The position numbers and the translations under genes were made by a program. From NCBI RefSeq assembly GCF_014903745.1, contig NZ_JACVXA010000001.1:1-64000 (forward strand): DNA of 64,000 nucleotides, read 5' to 3'. A model generated the notes under the pieces. It ran no database searches. It was not told where the DNA came from and worked only from the letters and a program-made list of their open reading frames with translations. Source of the DNA: Mangrovicoccus algicola (GTDB lineage Bacteria > Pseudomonadota > Alphaproteobacteria > Rhodobacterales > Rhodobacteraceae). Of the stretch, positions 48,725 to 58,535 are shown in pieces (the first letter of the stretch is position 1; each line of letters begins with the position of its first letter).

Positions 48725-49174
48725 TCAATGGGGGCGGGCGCGCTCCTCCAGCGGGCGCGGCCCGGCGCGCGCGGCCAGGAAACGGTCGACCATCACCCGG
48801 TATCCGGCGGGGATGTCGCGCATCGACAGGATCCCCGCGACCTGCCCCGCGGCGAGCACCGGCAGGTGCCTGATCCCCGCCTTCAGCATCACGTCCAGCG
48901 CCTCGGCCAGCCCTGCATCGGCCCCGATGCTGCGCGGGTCGCGGGTCATGACCTCGGCCACCTGCGTCACGTCCATCCCCCGGCTTTCGCAGATGCCGCG
49001 GCGGATCACGTCGGTTTCGCACAGGATGCCCTCCAGCCGCGGGCCGGTCATCACGGCGACCGCCGCCGCATCGGCCGCGCGCATCGCCAGGCAGGCCTGG
49101 CGCAGGCTGTCCCCGGGCGCGGCGCGGGCAAGGGCCTGGCCGCGGATCGCCTCCGCCACGGATCGGATCACCAT
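48725..49174 (-). CDS. CBS-domain protein
   Basis: 149 residues consisting of two CBS motifs: AVMTGPRLEGILCETDVIRR in the first and EVMTRDPRSIGADAGLAEALDVML ... RHLPVLAAGQVAGILSMRDI in the second. Such Bateman modules bind adenine nucleotides and regulate partners; none is fused here. It is convergent with the purine transporter, and adenine-nucleotide sensing would fit that setting, but the link is only positional. Confidence 0.88.
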   Translation of the reverse strand: MVIRSVAEAIRGQALARAAPGDSLRQACLAMRAADAAAVAVMTGPRLEGILCETDVIRRGICESRGMDVTQVAEVMTRDPRSIGADAGLAEALDVMLKAGIRHLPVLAAGQVAGILSMRDIPAGYRVMVDRFLAARAGPRPLEERARPH

Positions 49175-49325
49175 CCTCTGTCTCCTCCCGGCTGCATTCC
49201 GAAAACCATATGGCGTGAATTTGTTACCAAACCGTGGGGATTGCCCGCCCCTGCCCCGCCGGCGGCGATGCCTTGCCTGTCGGCGCCGGGTTTCGTAGGA
49301 CAGCCGCGTCAGCCGGGAGGGCATC

Positions 49326-50177
49326 ATGGACATCTGCCGCAGCAAGACCGGGATCCGCCGCGCCATCGCCACGATGCGCGCCGCCGGGGCGGAGCGGATC
49401 GGCTTCGTGCCCACGATGGGCGCGCTGCATGAGGGACATCTGTCGCTGGTGCGGATGGCGAAGGCCCGGGGCGACCGGGTCGTGGTGTCGGTCTTCGTCA
49501 ATCCGACCCAGTTCGAGGATCCCGCCGATCTGGCGAAATACCCCCGCGACGACGCGCGCGACCTCGACCTTTTGCGCGCCGAGGGGGTGGATGCGGTCTT
49601 CCTGCCCGGGGTGGAGGAGATGTATCCCGAGGGCGCGCAGACCATCGTCGAGACCACGACCCTGTCGAAAGTCCTGATCGGGGCGCTGCGCCCCGGCCAT
49701 TTCCGCGGCGTGGCCACGGTGGTGACGAAGCTCTTCAACATCGTCGGCCCCGATTTCGCGGTCTTCGGCGAGAAGGACTATCAGCAGCTGGCGGTGATCC
49801 GCACCATGGTGCGCGATCTGGACATGCCGGTGGAGATCCTCGGCCACCCGATCCTGCGCGAGACCGACGGGCTGGCCATGTCCTCGCGCAACGTGCGCCT
49901 CGACCCAGCCCATCGCGCCGAGGCGACCGTGCTGTCGCGCGCGCTGGACCGGGCCGAGGCGCTGGCGGCACGGCCGGTGACGGCAGAGGAGCTGCAGGCC
50001 GAGATCGCGCTGACCCTGGCCGAGGCGCCTGCCGCCGAGGTCGAGACGATCGATATCCAGGATGCCGCGACCCTGGCCGATCTGTCCGGCGCGCTGGAGC
50101 GCCCCGCGGTCATCCTTCTGGCCGTCCGCTTCGGCCCCGTCCTTCTGATCGACAACCGCGTCGTGACCCCCGCCTAA
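49326..50177 (+). CDS. panC: Pantothenate synthetase
   Basis: 283 residues, nucleotidyltransferase fold. [16 protein letters not shown] carries the HIGH-like motif, [18 protein letters not shown] binds substrate, GEKDYQQL and MSSRNVRL complete the ATP site. It condenses pantoate with beta-alanine. Starts at ATG 49326 with GGGAGGG upstream; panB follows 11 bp after its stop. Confidence 0.97.
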   Translation: MDICRSKTGIRRAIATMRAAGAERIGFVPTMGALHEGHLSLVRMAKARGDRVVVSVFVNPTQFEDPADLAKYPRDDARDLDLLRAEGVDAVFLPGVEEMYPEGAQTIVETTTLSKVLIGALRPGHFRGVATVVTKLFNIVGPDFAVFGEKDYQQLAVIRTMVRDLDMPVEILGHPILRETDGLAMSSRNVRLDPAHRAEATVLSRALDRAEALAARPVTAEELQAEIALTLAEAPAAEVETIDIQDAATLADLSGALERPAVILLAVRFGPVLLIDNRVVTPA

Positions 50178-50188
50178 GGAGAGAAGCC

Positions 50189-50998
50189 ATGAGCACCCAG
50201 GCCCCCATCCGCCGCGTCACCGTTCCCCAGATCGCCCGGCGCAAGGGCGGCGAACCCATCGTGTCGCTGACCTCCTATCACGCGCATACCGCCGCCATCG
50301 TCGACGAGGTCGCCGATTTCATCCTGGTCGGCGACAGCCTGGGCATGGTGATGCACGGCATGGAATCAACGCTGGGCGTCTCGCTGGATCTGATGATCAT
50401 GCATGGCCGCGCGGTGGTGCGCGGCACGAAGAAGGCCCTGATCGTCGTCGACCTGCCCTTCGGCAGCTACGAGGAAAGCCCGGCCGAGGCCTTCCGCAAC
50501 GCCGCGCGCATCATGAAGGAAACCGGCTGCGGCGCGGTCAAGCTGGAGGGCGGCCGCCGCATGGCCGAGACCGTCCGCTTCCTGACCGAACGCGGCATCC
50601 CGGTGATGGCCCATATCGGCCTGACCCCGCAATCGACCAATGTCATGGGCGGGTTCAGGACCCAGGGCCGCGACGAAGAGAGCTGGCCCCTGCACGAGGA
50701 GGATGCCCGCGCCGTCGCCGAGGCCGGCGCCTTCGCCATCGTGCTGGAAGGCATGGTCGAACCGCTGGCCCGCCGCATCACCGGGCAGGTCGCGGTCCCC
50801 ACCATCGGCATCGGCGCCTCGGCGGCATGCGACGGCCAGGTGCTGGTGCTGGAGGACATGCTGGGGCTGAACCCCTGGACGCCGAAATTCGTCAAGGTCT
50901 ACGGCCAGCTCGGCGCGATGATCAAGCAGGCGGTGGAGGAATATGCCGCCGAAGTGCGCAGCCGCGCCTTTCCCGGCGAGGACAATGTCTATCGCTGA
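50189..50998 (+). CDS. panB: Ketopantoate hydroxymethyltransferase
   Basis: 269 residues, TIM barrel: [29 protein letters not shown] near the N-terminus, VKLEGG and GHIGLTPQS-type loop ([16 protein letters not shown]), and [16 protein letters not shown]. It transfers a hydroxymethyl group from methylene-THF to ketoisovalerate. Paired with panC for pantothenate and CoA synthesis; AAGGAGAG precedes the ATG. Confidence 0.97.
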   Translation: MSTQAPIRRVTVPQIARRKGGEPIVSLTSYHAHTAAIVDEVADFILVGDSLGMVMHGMESTLGVSLDLMIMHGRAVVRGTKKALIVVDLPFGSYEESPAEAFRNAARIMKETGCGAVKLEGGRRMAETVRFLTERGIPVMAHIGLTPQSTNVMGGFRTQGRDEESWPLHEEDARAVAEAGAFAIVLEGMVEPLARRITGQVAVPTIGIGASAACDGQVLVLEDMLGLNPWTPKFVKVYGQLGAMIKQAVEEYAAEVRSRAFPGEDNVYR

Positions 50999-51080
50999 GC
51001 GGAATCGGTTGACCCGGCGGGACGGGGCGGTTTCTGATCCGCGTCGATGTTTTCCGCAGATTTGACGTGACGGGACGGAC

Positions 51081-51833
51081 ATGACGCTTCTCAGCGCGCT
51101 TGCGCAATTCAGCCTGGTGCAGAGCCGGATCGAAGGGCTGCTGGCGCGGGAGGAGACGGAACCGGCCGACCTGTCGCTGCTGCTGCGCCAGGCACGCGAC
51201 CTGCGCCGCGCGGTCCTGGAGGCACAGCCGCTGGACCAGCAGGAGGCGATGCAGAAACTGGCCTGCATCGTCAACCTGATCCAGCGCGACGCCCGCCTGC
51301 AGGGATTCGATGCCGAGATCGCCGCGCTTCTGGACGTCGCCTACGAGACCTGCAGCGCCATCGCCCTGCCCAGCCGCTCGGCGCCCGTGCCGCGGCGCAG
51401 CCCGGACCGGCGGCCCTCGCATTTCGGCGGCTCGGTCGCGGATTACGTGGCCTTCGCCGAGGGGCGCCTGACGCTGGTGGATACCGGCTACCAGATCGTC
51501 GCGACCAGCGAGGAGACCGCGCAGCATTTCGGCAGCCAGCAGATCGCGCTGATGGGGCGGCCGCTGCACGAGGTGATCGGCGCCCACCGGTTCGAAACCC
51601 GGACGAAACCGCGGCTCGATGCCTGTTTCGCCGGACAGCCCCAGAGCTATCACATCGCCATGCCCGATGGCGGCACGGCCCGCATCCTGCGCTGCGACAT
51701 GCGGCCGGTGAATTCCGGCGAGGGCACGATCCTGGGCGCATTGATCTACATGACCGACGTGACCGAACAGGCCCGGCGGCTGCGCGCCAAGACCGGCCGT
51801 TTCACGCCCGCCCGCGCCCGCCACGGATCCTGA
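51081..51833 (+). CDS. PAS-domain protein without an output domain
   Basis: 250 residues. The first ~100 are helical and charged, with no motif I recognise. A PAS-like domain follows at ~115-235: FAEGRLTLVDTGYQIVATSEETAQHF, GRPLHEVIGAHRFETRTKP, and the terminal GTILGALIYMTDVTEQARRL, which is a classical PAC C-terminus. No kinase, cyclase, DNA-binding or membrane part is present, so it probably acts through a partner. It follows panB by 82 bp; a TTGACC box lies at 51009-51014, but no good -10 is seen. Confidence 0.65.
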   Translation: MTLLSALAQFSLVQSRIEGLLAREETEPADLSLLLRQARDLRRAVLEAQPLDQQEAMQKLACIVNLIQRDARLQGFDAEIAALLDVAYETCSAIALPSRSAPVPRRSPDRRPSHFGGSVADYVAFAEGRLTLVDTGYQIVATSEETAQHFGSQQIALMGRPLHEVIGAHRFETRTKPRLDACFAGQPQSYHIAMPDGGTARILRCDMRPVNSGEGTILGALIYMTDVTEQARRLRAKTGRFTPARARHGS

Positions 51834-51853
51834 CCGTCGCCGGGCCCGCCCGG

Positions 51854-52840
51854 TCACAGCATCCCGGGAATGACCTGGTCGGGCGGCCGGTGTCCGTCGG
51901 CGAAGGTCTTGATGTTGATGATGACCTTCTCGCCCATCTCGATGCGCCCCTCGACGGTGGCCGAGCCCATATGCGGCAGCAGGACGACATTGGGCAGCTC
52001 GCGCAGCTGCGGCGAGAAATCCGGCCCCTTCTCGAAGACATCCAGCCCCGCCCCCGCCAGTTCGCCCGCCCGCAGCGCGCGGGTCAGCGCGGCCTCGTCG
52101 ATCACCTCGCCGCGCGAGACATTGACCACCACGGCGCTGCGTTTCATCAGCCGCAGCCGCCGCGCATTGACCAGGTGGAACGTGTCGGCAGTGGAGGGAC
52201 AGTTGACCGACAGGATGTCGGCGCGGCGGATCATCTCGTCGAGATCCTCCCACCAGGTCGCGCCCAGCTCCTCGGCCAGGGGCACCGCCACGGGGCGGCG
52301 GTTGTGATAGTGGATTTCCATGCCGAAGGCGCGGGCACGCCGGGCGATGGCGGTGCCGATGCGCCCCATGCCGATGATGCCCAGCCGTCCGCCGCCCAGC
52401 CGTCCCCCCAGAAGCGCCGTCGGCGCCCAGCCCTTCCACTGGCCGGACTGCATCAGCGACAGCCCCTCGGGGATGCGCCGGGTCACCGCCAGCATCAGCG
52501 CCAGGGCCATGTCGGCCGTGTCATCGGTCACCACCCCGGGCGTGTAGGTCACCAGGATGCCGCGCTGGCGCGCCGTGCGCACGTCGATATGGTCCACGCC
52601 CGAGCCGTAATTTGCGAAAAGCTTCATCCGCGGCCCGGCCTGGGCGATCATCCCCGCATCGATCACGTCGGTGACCGTGGGGACCAGGACATCGGCGGTG
52701 CGGATCGCCTCGACCAGCTCGGCGCGGGTCATCGGCGTGTCGTCCTCGCGCAGGGTCGTGTCGAAAAGATCGGCAAGCCGCTTCTCCACGGGCTCGGGCA
52801 ACCGCCGGGTCACCACAACTTTCAACCGCTCCTGCCCCAT
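51854..52840 (-). CDS. D-2-hydroxyacid dehydrogenase (glyoxylate/hydroxypyruvate reductase-like)
   Basis: 328 residues. NAD-binding loop GIIGMGRIGTAIARRARAFG; catalytic Arg in NCPSTADTFHL/VNVSRGEVID region; Glu and His in DVFEKGPDF and LLPHMGSATVE. FANYGSGVDHIDV is the substrate loop typical of glyoxylate/hydroxypyruvate reductases. It most likely reduces glyoxylate or hydroxypyruvate with NAD(P)H. Near the ureide genes, glyoxylate from ureidoglycolate is a plausible substrate. ATG 52840 has GAGGG at proper spacing; a GTG three codons upstream is the alternative. Confidence 0.9.
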   Translation of the reverse strand: MGQERLKVVVTRRLPEPVEKRLADLFDTTLREDDTPMTRAELVEAIRTADVLVPTVTDVIDAGMIAQAGPRMKLFANYGSGVDHIDVRTARQRGILVTYTPGVVTDDTADMALALMLAVTRRIPEGLSLMQSGQWKGWAPTALLGGRLGGGRLGIIGMGRIGTAIARRARAFGMEIHYHNRRPVAVPLAEELGATWWEDLDEMIRRADILSVNCPSTADTFHLVNARRLRLMKRSAVVVNVSRGEVIDEAALTRALRAGELAGAGLDVFEKGPDFSPQLRELPNVVLLPHMGSATVEGRIEMGEKVIINIKTFADGHRPPDQVIPGML

Positions 52841-52968
52841 TCGCGTCACCCTCGGACTTTCCTTGGACCCCGTTCGGTGGCAAGTTGCGGCATAAGATCA
52901 GGGGACACAAGAACCCCGCGGGACGCGCGGCAAATAATCCGCCGTCCGGGCAGAGCAGAGGCGTGGCG

Positions 52969-53556
52969 ATGAGACCATGGTTGAGGGCCGTCCTCCTGGC
53001 CGCGACGGCCGCGGCAGGACTGGCGGGAACGGCACAGGCCCAGGAACAGGCCCTGGGCCCGGAGACGGGGCAGCCGCTGCCGCGCTGGGTCTCGATGAAG
53101 GCGCCCGAGGCGAATGCCCGCCGCGGTCCCTCCACCGGCCACCGCATCGACTGGGTCTTCCGCCACCGCAACATGCCGCTGATGGTGACGGCCGAATACG
53201 GCCATTGGCGCCGGGTCGTGGACCGCGAGGGCTTCGGCGGCTGGGTGCATTACGTCCTGCTCAGCCGCAACCGGACGGTCATCGTCGACCAGGACCTGAT
53301 GCCGATCCGGCGCAGCCCCTCCGAAGAGGCCGATATCGTCGCCGAGGCGCAGGAAGGCGTGATCGCGATGCTGAAGGAATGCGAGGCGGGCTGGTGCCGG
53401 ATCACCGCCGACGGGGCACGGGGCTGGGCACGGGAATCCGCGCTGTGGGGCGCGGGGGACCCGGTGATGCCGGAGCGCGACGCGATCGCGCCGCCCCCCT
53501 CCGCGCCGCTCGGCGAGGGCGCCGCGCTTTCGGCGGAGGCCCCGCCCGCGGAATGA
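52969..53556 (+). CDS. Secreted SH3-like domain protein
   Basis: 195 residues. MRPWLRAVLLAATAAAGLAGTAQA is a signal peptide. Two SH3b-type repeats follow: PRWVSMKAPEANARRGPSTGHRIDWVF ... GGWVHYVLLS and DLMPIRRSPSEEADIVAEAQEG ... GWARESALWG. The tail is Pro/Ala-rich. Such proteins are thought to bind cell wall or remain periplasmic; function unknown. Divergent from the 2-hydroxyacid dehydrogenase. Confidence 0.87.
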   Translation: MRPWLRAVLLAATAAAGLAGTAQAQEQALGPETGQPLPRWVSMKAPEANARRGPSTGHRIDWVFRHRNMPLMVTAEYGHWRRVVDREGFGGWVHYVLLSRNRTVIVDQDLMPIRRSPSEEADIVAEAQEGVIAMLKECEAGWCRITADGARGWARESALWGAGDPVMPERDAIAPPPSAPLGEGAALSAEAPPAE

Positions 53557-53577
53557 CCGCCCCGGCCGGGCGCGCCC

Positions 53578-54069
53578 CTATCCGGGCGCGGTGACGGTGA
53601 CAGGGGTCTCGAGCCAGTGCTCTTCCAGGTTGGCGGTATCGCCGATGCGATCGACCACCGCGAAGAGCCCCGGCGCCGCAAGCGGCGTCAGCACGCCGTG
53701 CCAGGTCCCGCGGCGCAGGTTGATCCCCTGTCCCGGCGCCGAGAGGAAGGCATGGATCCGCCCCGGAACCGGCCCGGTCCCCTCGGCGACGATCACCAGG
53801 AAGGGATCCATCGACATCGGCAGGAAGGCCTGGCTGCCCTCGGGATGGCGTTCCAGCATCTCCAGCCGGTAGGGCAGCGCCCGCGGCTCGGCCCGGAACA
53901 GGCTGATCCCCGCGCGTCCGCCGGGCCCGAAATCGAGCCCGGCCCGGTCGTGGAAACGGCCGCAGAGCCCCTGGTTGATCAGCCGGTCGGGATCGCCCGC
54001 CGCCTCCAGGACCTCGCCGAAAGGCGCGAAGGCCTCCCGGCTAAGCGGCCGCGCGGCAAGTCCGGTCAT
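53578..54069 (-). CDS. allA: Ureidoglycolate lyase
   Basis: 163 residues, cupin-like AllA: REAFAPFGEVLEAAGDPDRLINQG at the start, LEMLERHPEGSQAFLPMSMDPFLVIVA in the centre, and INLRRGTWHGVLTPL with the metal or substrate histidine. It splits ureidoglycolate to glyoxylate and urea. Start overlaps the allantoicase stop (ATGA); last gene of the leftward ureide operon. Confidence 0.93.
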   Translation of the reverse strand: MTGLAARPLSREAFAPFGEVLEAAGDPDRLINQGLCGRFHDRAGLDFGPGGRAGISLFRAEPRALPYRLEMLERHPEGSQAFLPMSMDPFLVIVAEGTGPVPGRIHAFLSAPGQGINLRRGTWHGVLTPLAAPGLFAVVDRIGDTANLEEHWLETPVTVTAPG

Positions 54070-55088
54070 GCGGGACGGCCGAACAGGCGCAGTCGGCTGA
54101 CCCCGCCATCGGGATAGATGTTGAAGCGCACATGGGTCGCCGCGCCGAAATCTTCCGCCAGCTCGTCGGTGAAGCTGTGGATCGCATCCGCCGTCAGCCG
54201 CTGCTGGGGCAGCAGTTCCTTCCAGAACATGGAGTCGGTGATCAGCGCGTCGGTCAGACCATCCCCGAACTGCGACAGGTCCGCCGCCTGGATCGAGCAG
54301 CGATCGGGGAAGTTGCCCTTGAAATGGCAGGTATCGACCACGGCCTTGTGGATATGGCCGCGCGCGCCGAGCGCCAGCACCATCCAGTCATAGCCCGGCT
54401 CGCGGCGGCGGCGGGTTTCCCAGCCATCCCCCATGTTCAGCCCGCGCCCCGGCGCCAGCAGGCGGTTGAAATCGCCGTAATGGGCATCCGAGAACCCGAG
54501 GATCCGCCCGCCATTGAGCGCCGCGACCAGGTCGATATCCTGGCCGTCGCCGGTCGGGTCGAGTTCCGGCACGCCATAGACCCGCAGCCGCGCCACGCCG
54601 CCATCGGGATAGATGTGCAGCCTCAGATGGGTCCACAATTCATAGCTCTGGCAGGCGAAGTAATGATGCGCCGAAGCCCCCAGCGCCTTGTGCCCCAGGA
54701 TCGTCACCCAGGAAGTGTCGGCATCGGGCAGCTGCCCGGCGGGGACATGCGCGGCCTCGATGCGGCAGGCCGGGGCATAGTTGCCGGTGAAATGCGACGT
54801 ATCCACATCAAAGCCCAGCACGCGCCCGGGCGCGGCCAGCTTGATGATGCCCCAGTCATGGCCGCCGTCGCGGCGGCGCTGGGTTTCCCAGCCATCCATC
54901 CACTTGCCGTGATCGTCGAACTTCTCGGGGATGAAGATGGCGGGCGGGTCGGCCAGCATCCGCTCCAGCGGGGCGAAGAATTCGTTGGAGGTGCTGATCG
55001 CGCTGGCACCGAGGCCGGCGGAGGCAAGGTTGATGCCGGTGCGCGCGAAAAGCGGCATGTCCGGGCTGATGGTCTCGATCGACGGCAT
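54066..55088 (-). CDS. alc: Allantoicase
   Basis: 340 residues made of two homologous jelly-roll repeats: about 20-165 (MDGWETQRRRDGGHDWGIIKLAAPGRVLGFDVDTSHFTGNYAP) and 190-335 (GDGWETRRRREPGYDWMVLALGARGHIHKAVVDTCHFKGNFPD). Each ends in HIYPDGGVARLRVYG or NIYPDGGVSRLRLFG. It hydrolyses allantoate to ureidoglycolate and urea. Sits between the fused allantoinase/decarboxylase gene and allA. Confidence 0.94.
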   Translation of the reverse strand: MPSIETISPDMPLFARTGINLASAGLGASAISTSNEFFAPLERMLADPPAIFIPEKFDDHGKWMDGWETQRRRDGGHDWGIIKLAAPGRVLGFDVDTSHFTGNYAPACRIEAAHVPAGQLPDADTSWVTILGHKALGASAHHYFACQSYELWTHLRLHIYPDGGVARLRVYGVPELDPTGDGQDIDLVAALNGGRILGFSDAHYGDFNRLLAPGRGLNMGDGWETRRRREPGYDWMVLALGARGHIHKAVVDTCHFKGNFPDRCSIQAADLSQFGDGLTDALITDSMFWKELLPQQRLTADAIHSFTDELAEDFGAATHVRFNIYPDGGVSRLRLFGRPA

Positions 55089-55106
55089 TCCGCGTATGTC
55101 TCTGTT

Positions 55107-56543
55107 CTAGTTGGGGGTCTTGAAAAGATCTGTCAGGCGCAGGTATGCGATGCGCTCCACCTGCCGGCAAGCCTCGGCCAGTTCCGTTTCCGCATCATGG
55201 GACAGACGGCGCCGGAATGCCTCGAGGATGGACGCCTTGGCATGGTCGCGCACCGCGATGATGAAGGGAAAGCCGAACCTGGCGGTATAGGCGGCATTCA
55301 TCTCCTCGAAGGCGGTCCTCTCGTCATCGGTCAGCGCATCCAGCCCGGCCGAGGCCTGCTCTGCCGTCGACTCGGCGGTCAGCCGCTTCGCCGCCGCCAG
55401 CTTGCCCGCGAGATCGGGATGGGCGTTGAGCACGCCGAGCCGCTCCTCGCGGCCGGCGGCGCGGAAGGCCCGGGCCAGCGCCATGTGCACCCCGGCAAGG
55501 GAATCGTGGGCCGGCCCCAGTTCCAGCCCCCAGGCGCGTTCGGCGATCCAGGGGGAATGTTCGTAGATGCCGCCGAAGGCCGCGACGAAATCCTCCCGTG
55601 CCATCTCGCTGGGGCGCCGCGCGGCGACCGGGGGATGCTCTGCTGCCCAATGCGCGGCGATCTGGGCACGGGTGGCGATCCAGACATGGTCGCGGGCGCG
55701 GATGTAGTCGAGGAAGCGGCGCACCGCCTCGGCCCGGCCCGGACGTCCGGCCAGTCGGCAATGCAGGCCGACGGTCATCATCTTGGGGCTGCCCGCCACG
55801 CCTTCGGCATAGAGCCCCTCGAACGTGTCCTTCAGGTACTGGAAGAAATGCTCGCCCGTGTTGAAGCCCTGCGCCGAGGCAAAGCGCATGTCATTGGCAT
55901 CCAGCGTATAGGGGATGATCAGCTGGTCGCGGTCGCCGAAGCGTTTCCAGTAGGGCAGGTCGTCGTCATAGGTGTCGGCGACATAGTCGAACCCGCCCTC
56001 CGCTGCCGCCAGGGGCACGGAATTCATCGAGGCCCGGCCGGTGTACCAGCCGCGGGGACGTTCGCCCGTCACCTCGGCATGAAGGCGGATCGCCTCCATC
56101 ATCTGGGCGCGCTCCTCCTCCTCGGGCATGTCCTTGAACTCGATCCATTTCAGACCGTGGCTGGCCATTTCCCAGCCGGCTTGCTGCATCGCCATCACCT
56201 GTTCGGGGCTGCGCGCCAGCGCCGAGGCCACGCCATAGACCGTGACCGGCACCTGGTGGCGGGTGAAGATCCGGTGCAGCCGCCAGAACCCGGCACGCGC
56301 GCCGTATTCGTAGATCGACTCCATGTTCCAGTGCCGCTGCCCCGGCCAGTTGGCGGCGCCGACGATCTCGGAGAGGAAGGCCTCGGAATAGCTGTCGCCA
56401 TGCAGCAGGCAGTTCTCGCCGCCTTCCTCGTAATTCACCACGAAATTGACCGCGATGCGCGCGCCGCCCGGCCAGCGGGGATCCGGCGGATTGGCCCCGT
56501 AGCCGCCCATGTTGCGTTCATAGCGCTTCGGCATCTCGGTCAT
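55107..56543 (-). CDS. puuE: Fused PuuE-type allantoinase / OHCU decarboxylase (UraD)
   Basis: 478 residues with two catalytic modules. Residues ~1-305 are a polysaccharide-deacetylase-like PuuE allantoinase (RIAVNFVVNYEEGGEN, MASHGLKWIEF, GRASMNSVPLAAAEGGFDYVADTYDDDLPYW). Residues ~315-478 are UraD, with LNAHPDLAGKLA and MNAAYTARFGFPFIIAVRDH. UraD turns OHCU into S-allantoin and PuuE opens allantoin to allantoate, two consecutive steps, so fusion permits direct transfer. The uricase and HIU hydrolase needed before it are not in the window. Start ATG 56543 gives the usual PuuE N-terminus. Confidence 0.92.
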   Translation of the reverse strand: MTEMPKRYERNMGGYGANPPDPRWPGGARIAVNFVVNYEEGGENCLLHGDSYSEAFLSEIVGAANWPGQRHWNMESIYEYGARAGFWRLHRIFTRHQVPVTVYGVASALARSPEQVMAMQQAGWEMASHGLKWIEFKDMPEEEERAQMMEAIRLHAEVTGERPRGWYTGRASMNSVPLAAAEGGFDYVADTYDDDLPYWKRFGDRDQLIIPYTLDANDMRFASAQGFNTGEHFFQYLKDTFEGLYAEGVAGSPKMMTVGLHCRLAGRPGRAEAVRRFLDYIRARDHVWIATRAQIAAHWAAEHPPVAARRPSEMAREDFVAAFGGIYEHSPWIAERAWGLELGPAHDSLAGVHMALARAFRAAGREERLGVLNAHPDLAGKLAAAKRLTAESTAEQASAGLDALTDDERTAFEEMNAAYTARFGFPFIIAVRDHAKASILEAFRRRLSHDAETELAEACRQVERIAYLRLTDLFKTPN

Positions 56544-56693
56544 TCGGTCGTCCTCGCTTGCGGCCGGGGCGCGTCCTGCCCCGTCCCGCAGCATTAGGAC
56601 CTGGCCCGCGGGGCGACAAACGGTTTGTCGCCTGCGGGGCGGGCTGCCGTGGCGGCTGCCCTCATATCGGGCAGAACGGCCGCTGCGCCTGCC

Positions 56694-58409
56694 TTACTGG
56701 CCCGCGAACCGGGCCTGCCAGTCGTCGCGCTGGTCGTCGGTGATCTTGGCAAACAGCACGTCGGGCACGGTGAAGGCATGGCCGGGCTTCAGCGTCTCGG
56801 TCATCGTCGCGCGGACATCCTCGGGCCAGTCGATGACCTGCAGCGCGAAGGTCCCGCGCAGCGTCTCGGCGGCATCGGGGATGAAGGGTTCGGACAGGCC
56901 CGCATAGACCACGGCCAGGTTCAGCGCGAAGCGCACCTGCGCGGCGGCCTGTTCGGGGTCGGTCTTGAAGACCGACCAGGGCGCAGCGGCCTGCAGGTAC
57001 TCGTTGCCCGCCACCCAGATGCCGCGCAGCTCTTGGCTGGCCTTGCGGACCTCCATCGCCTCCATCAGCGATTCATAGGTCTTCACGCGCGCCTCGATAT
57101 CGGTCAGCACGGCCTCCTCGGCCTCGCCCCAGGCGCCGCCCTCGGGCACCACCTCGCCGAATTTCGAGCGGCAGAACTTGGTGACGCGGCTGACGAAATT
57201 GCCCAGCACATCGGCCAGGTCCTTGTTCACCCCGGCCTGGAAATTCTCCCAGGTGAATTCGCTGTCCGAGCTTTCCGGCGCGTGGCTCAGCAGCCACCAG
57301 CGCCAGTAATCCGACGGCAGGATTTCCAGCGCGGCATCCATGAACACGCCGCGGCCCTGGCTGGTCGAGAACTGGCCGCCATCGTAATTGAGGTAGTTGA
57401 AGGACTTGATGTAATCCACCAGCTTCCAGGGCTGGCCCGATCCCATGATCGTCGCCGGGAAGCCCAGCGTGTGGAAGGGGACGTTGTCCTTGCCCATGAA
57501 CTGGACATAGCGCACGTCTTCGGCGCCCTTGTCGGTGCGCCACCAGCGCTGCCAGGCCTCGTCGTCCAGACCCTTCGCCTCGGCCCATTCGGCGGCGCAG
57601 GCGATGTATTCGATCGGCGCGTCGAACCAGACATAGAAGACCTTGCCCTCCATCCCCGGCCAGGGTTCGCGGCCCTTCTGCACCGGCACGCCCCAGTCGA
57701 GATCGCGGGTGATGCCGCGATCCTGCAGCCCGTCGCCGTCATGCAGCCATTTCTTCGCGATCGAGGTGGTCAGCACCGGCCAGCCATCCTGCCCGTCGAT
57801 CCAGGCATCCAGCCGGTCCTTCATCGCCGACTGTTTCAGGAACAGGTGCTTGGTCTCGCGGACCTCCAGGTCGGTGGAGCCGGAAATCGCCGAACGCGGA
57901 TCGATCAGGTCGGTGGGGTCCAGCTGCTTGGTGCAGCTTTCGCACTGGTCGCCGCGGGCCTTGTCATAGCCGCAATTCGGGCAGGTCCCCTCGATATAGC
58001 GGTCCGGCAGGAAACGCCCGTCCGCATTCGAATAGACCATCTTTTCCGAGACTTCCTCGATGAACCCGTTCGCGGCCAGGGCCCCGGCGAAATCCTGCGT
58101 CAGCTCGCGGTTCTGCACCGAGGAAGACCGGCCGTAATGGTCGAAGGACAGGCGGAACCCCTCGGCCAGCTTCGCCTGCGTGGCATGCATCTCGGCGCAA
58201 TAGGCCTCGACCGGCTTGCCGACCTTGGCCGCGGCCAGTTCGGCCGGGGTGCCGTGTTCGTCGGTGGCGCAGAGAAACAGCACCTCATTGCCCCGCGCCC
58301 GGTTGTAGCGGGCATAGAGATCCGCCGGCAGCTGCGAGCCGATCAGCGTGCCGAGATGCTTGATGCCGTTGATATAGGGAAGCGCGGAAGTGATCAGGAT
58401 GCGTGCCAT
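56694..58409 (-). CDS. metG: Methionyl-tRNA synthetase
   Basis: 571 residues. Class I core: [17 protein letters not shown] at the HIGH position, and a zinc knuckle [17 protein letters not shown]. The KMSKS loop reads [12 protein letters not shown], with both lysines replaced (first by Gln, second by Thr). The C-terminal tRNA-binding domain of some MetRS is absent. It charges initiator and elongator tRNA-Met. It is monocistronic, preceded by a stem-loop that ends the CTERM gene. Confidence 0.95.
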   Translation of the reverse strand: MARILITSALPYINGIKHLGTLIGSQLPADLYARYNRARGNEVLFLCATDEHGTPAELAAAKVGKPVEAYCAEMHATQAKLAEGFRLSFDHYGRSSSVQNRELTQDFAGALAANGFIEEVSEKMVYSNADGRFLPDRYIEGTCPNCGYDKARGDQCESCTKQLDPTDLIDPRSAISGSTDLEVRETKHLFLKQSAMKDRLDAWIDGQDGWPVLTTSIAKKWLHDGDGLQDRGITRDLDWGVPVQKGREPWPGMEGKVFYVWFDAPIEYIACAAEWAEAKGLDDEAWQRWWRTDKGAEDVRYVQFMGKDNVPFHTLGFPATIMGSGQPWKLVDYIKSFNYLNYDGGQFSTSQGRGVFMDAALEILPSDYWRWWLLSHAPESSDSEFTWENFQAGVNKDLADVLGNFVSRVTKFCRSKFGEVVPEGGAWGEAEEAVLTDIEARVKTYESLMEAMEVRKASQELRGIWVAGNEYLQAAAPWSVFKTDPEQAAAQVRFALNLAVVYAGLSEPFIPDAAETLRGTFALQVIDWPEDVRATMTETLKPGHAFTVPDVLFAKITDDQRDDWQARFAGQ

Positions 58410-58481
58410 GGGTGTCGCCTTTGTCTCGTCGCGACCGCTTTACCCGATGGCCCGCCCGAGTTCCAGAAGCCCCGCAAACGC

Positions 58482-58510
58482 GGAAGGCGCGGGACGGGCC
58501 CGCGCCTTCC
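58482..58510 (-). terminator. Strong stem-loop after the CTERM-protein gene
   Basis: Perfect 12-bp stem GGAAGGCGCGGG / CCCGCGCCTTCC with loop ACGGG, 26 nt past the stop of the upstream minus-strand gene and before metG. No strong U-tract. Confidence 0.6.
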
Positions 58511-58535
58511 GGCAATCCTGCGCGAAGCGGCCCGG

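Noticed and set aside
51009-51037. TTGACC promoter for the PAS gene
   Set aside because: The -35 is good, but 16-18 bp downstream there is only TTCTGA-like sequence, not a credible -10.
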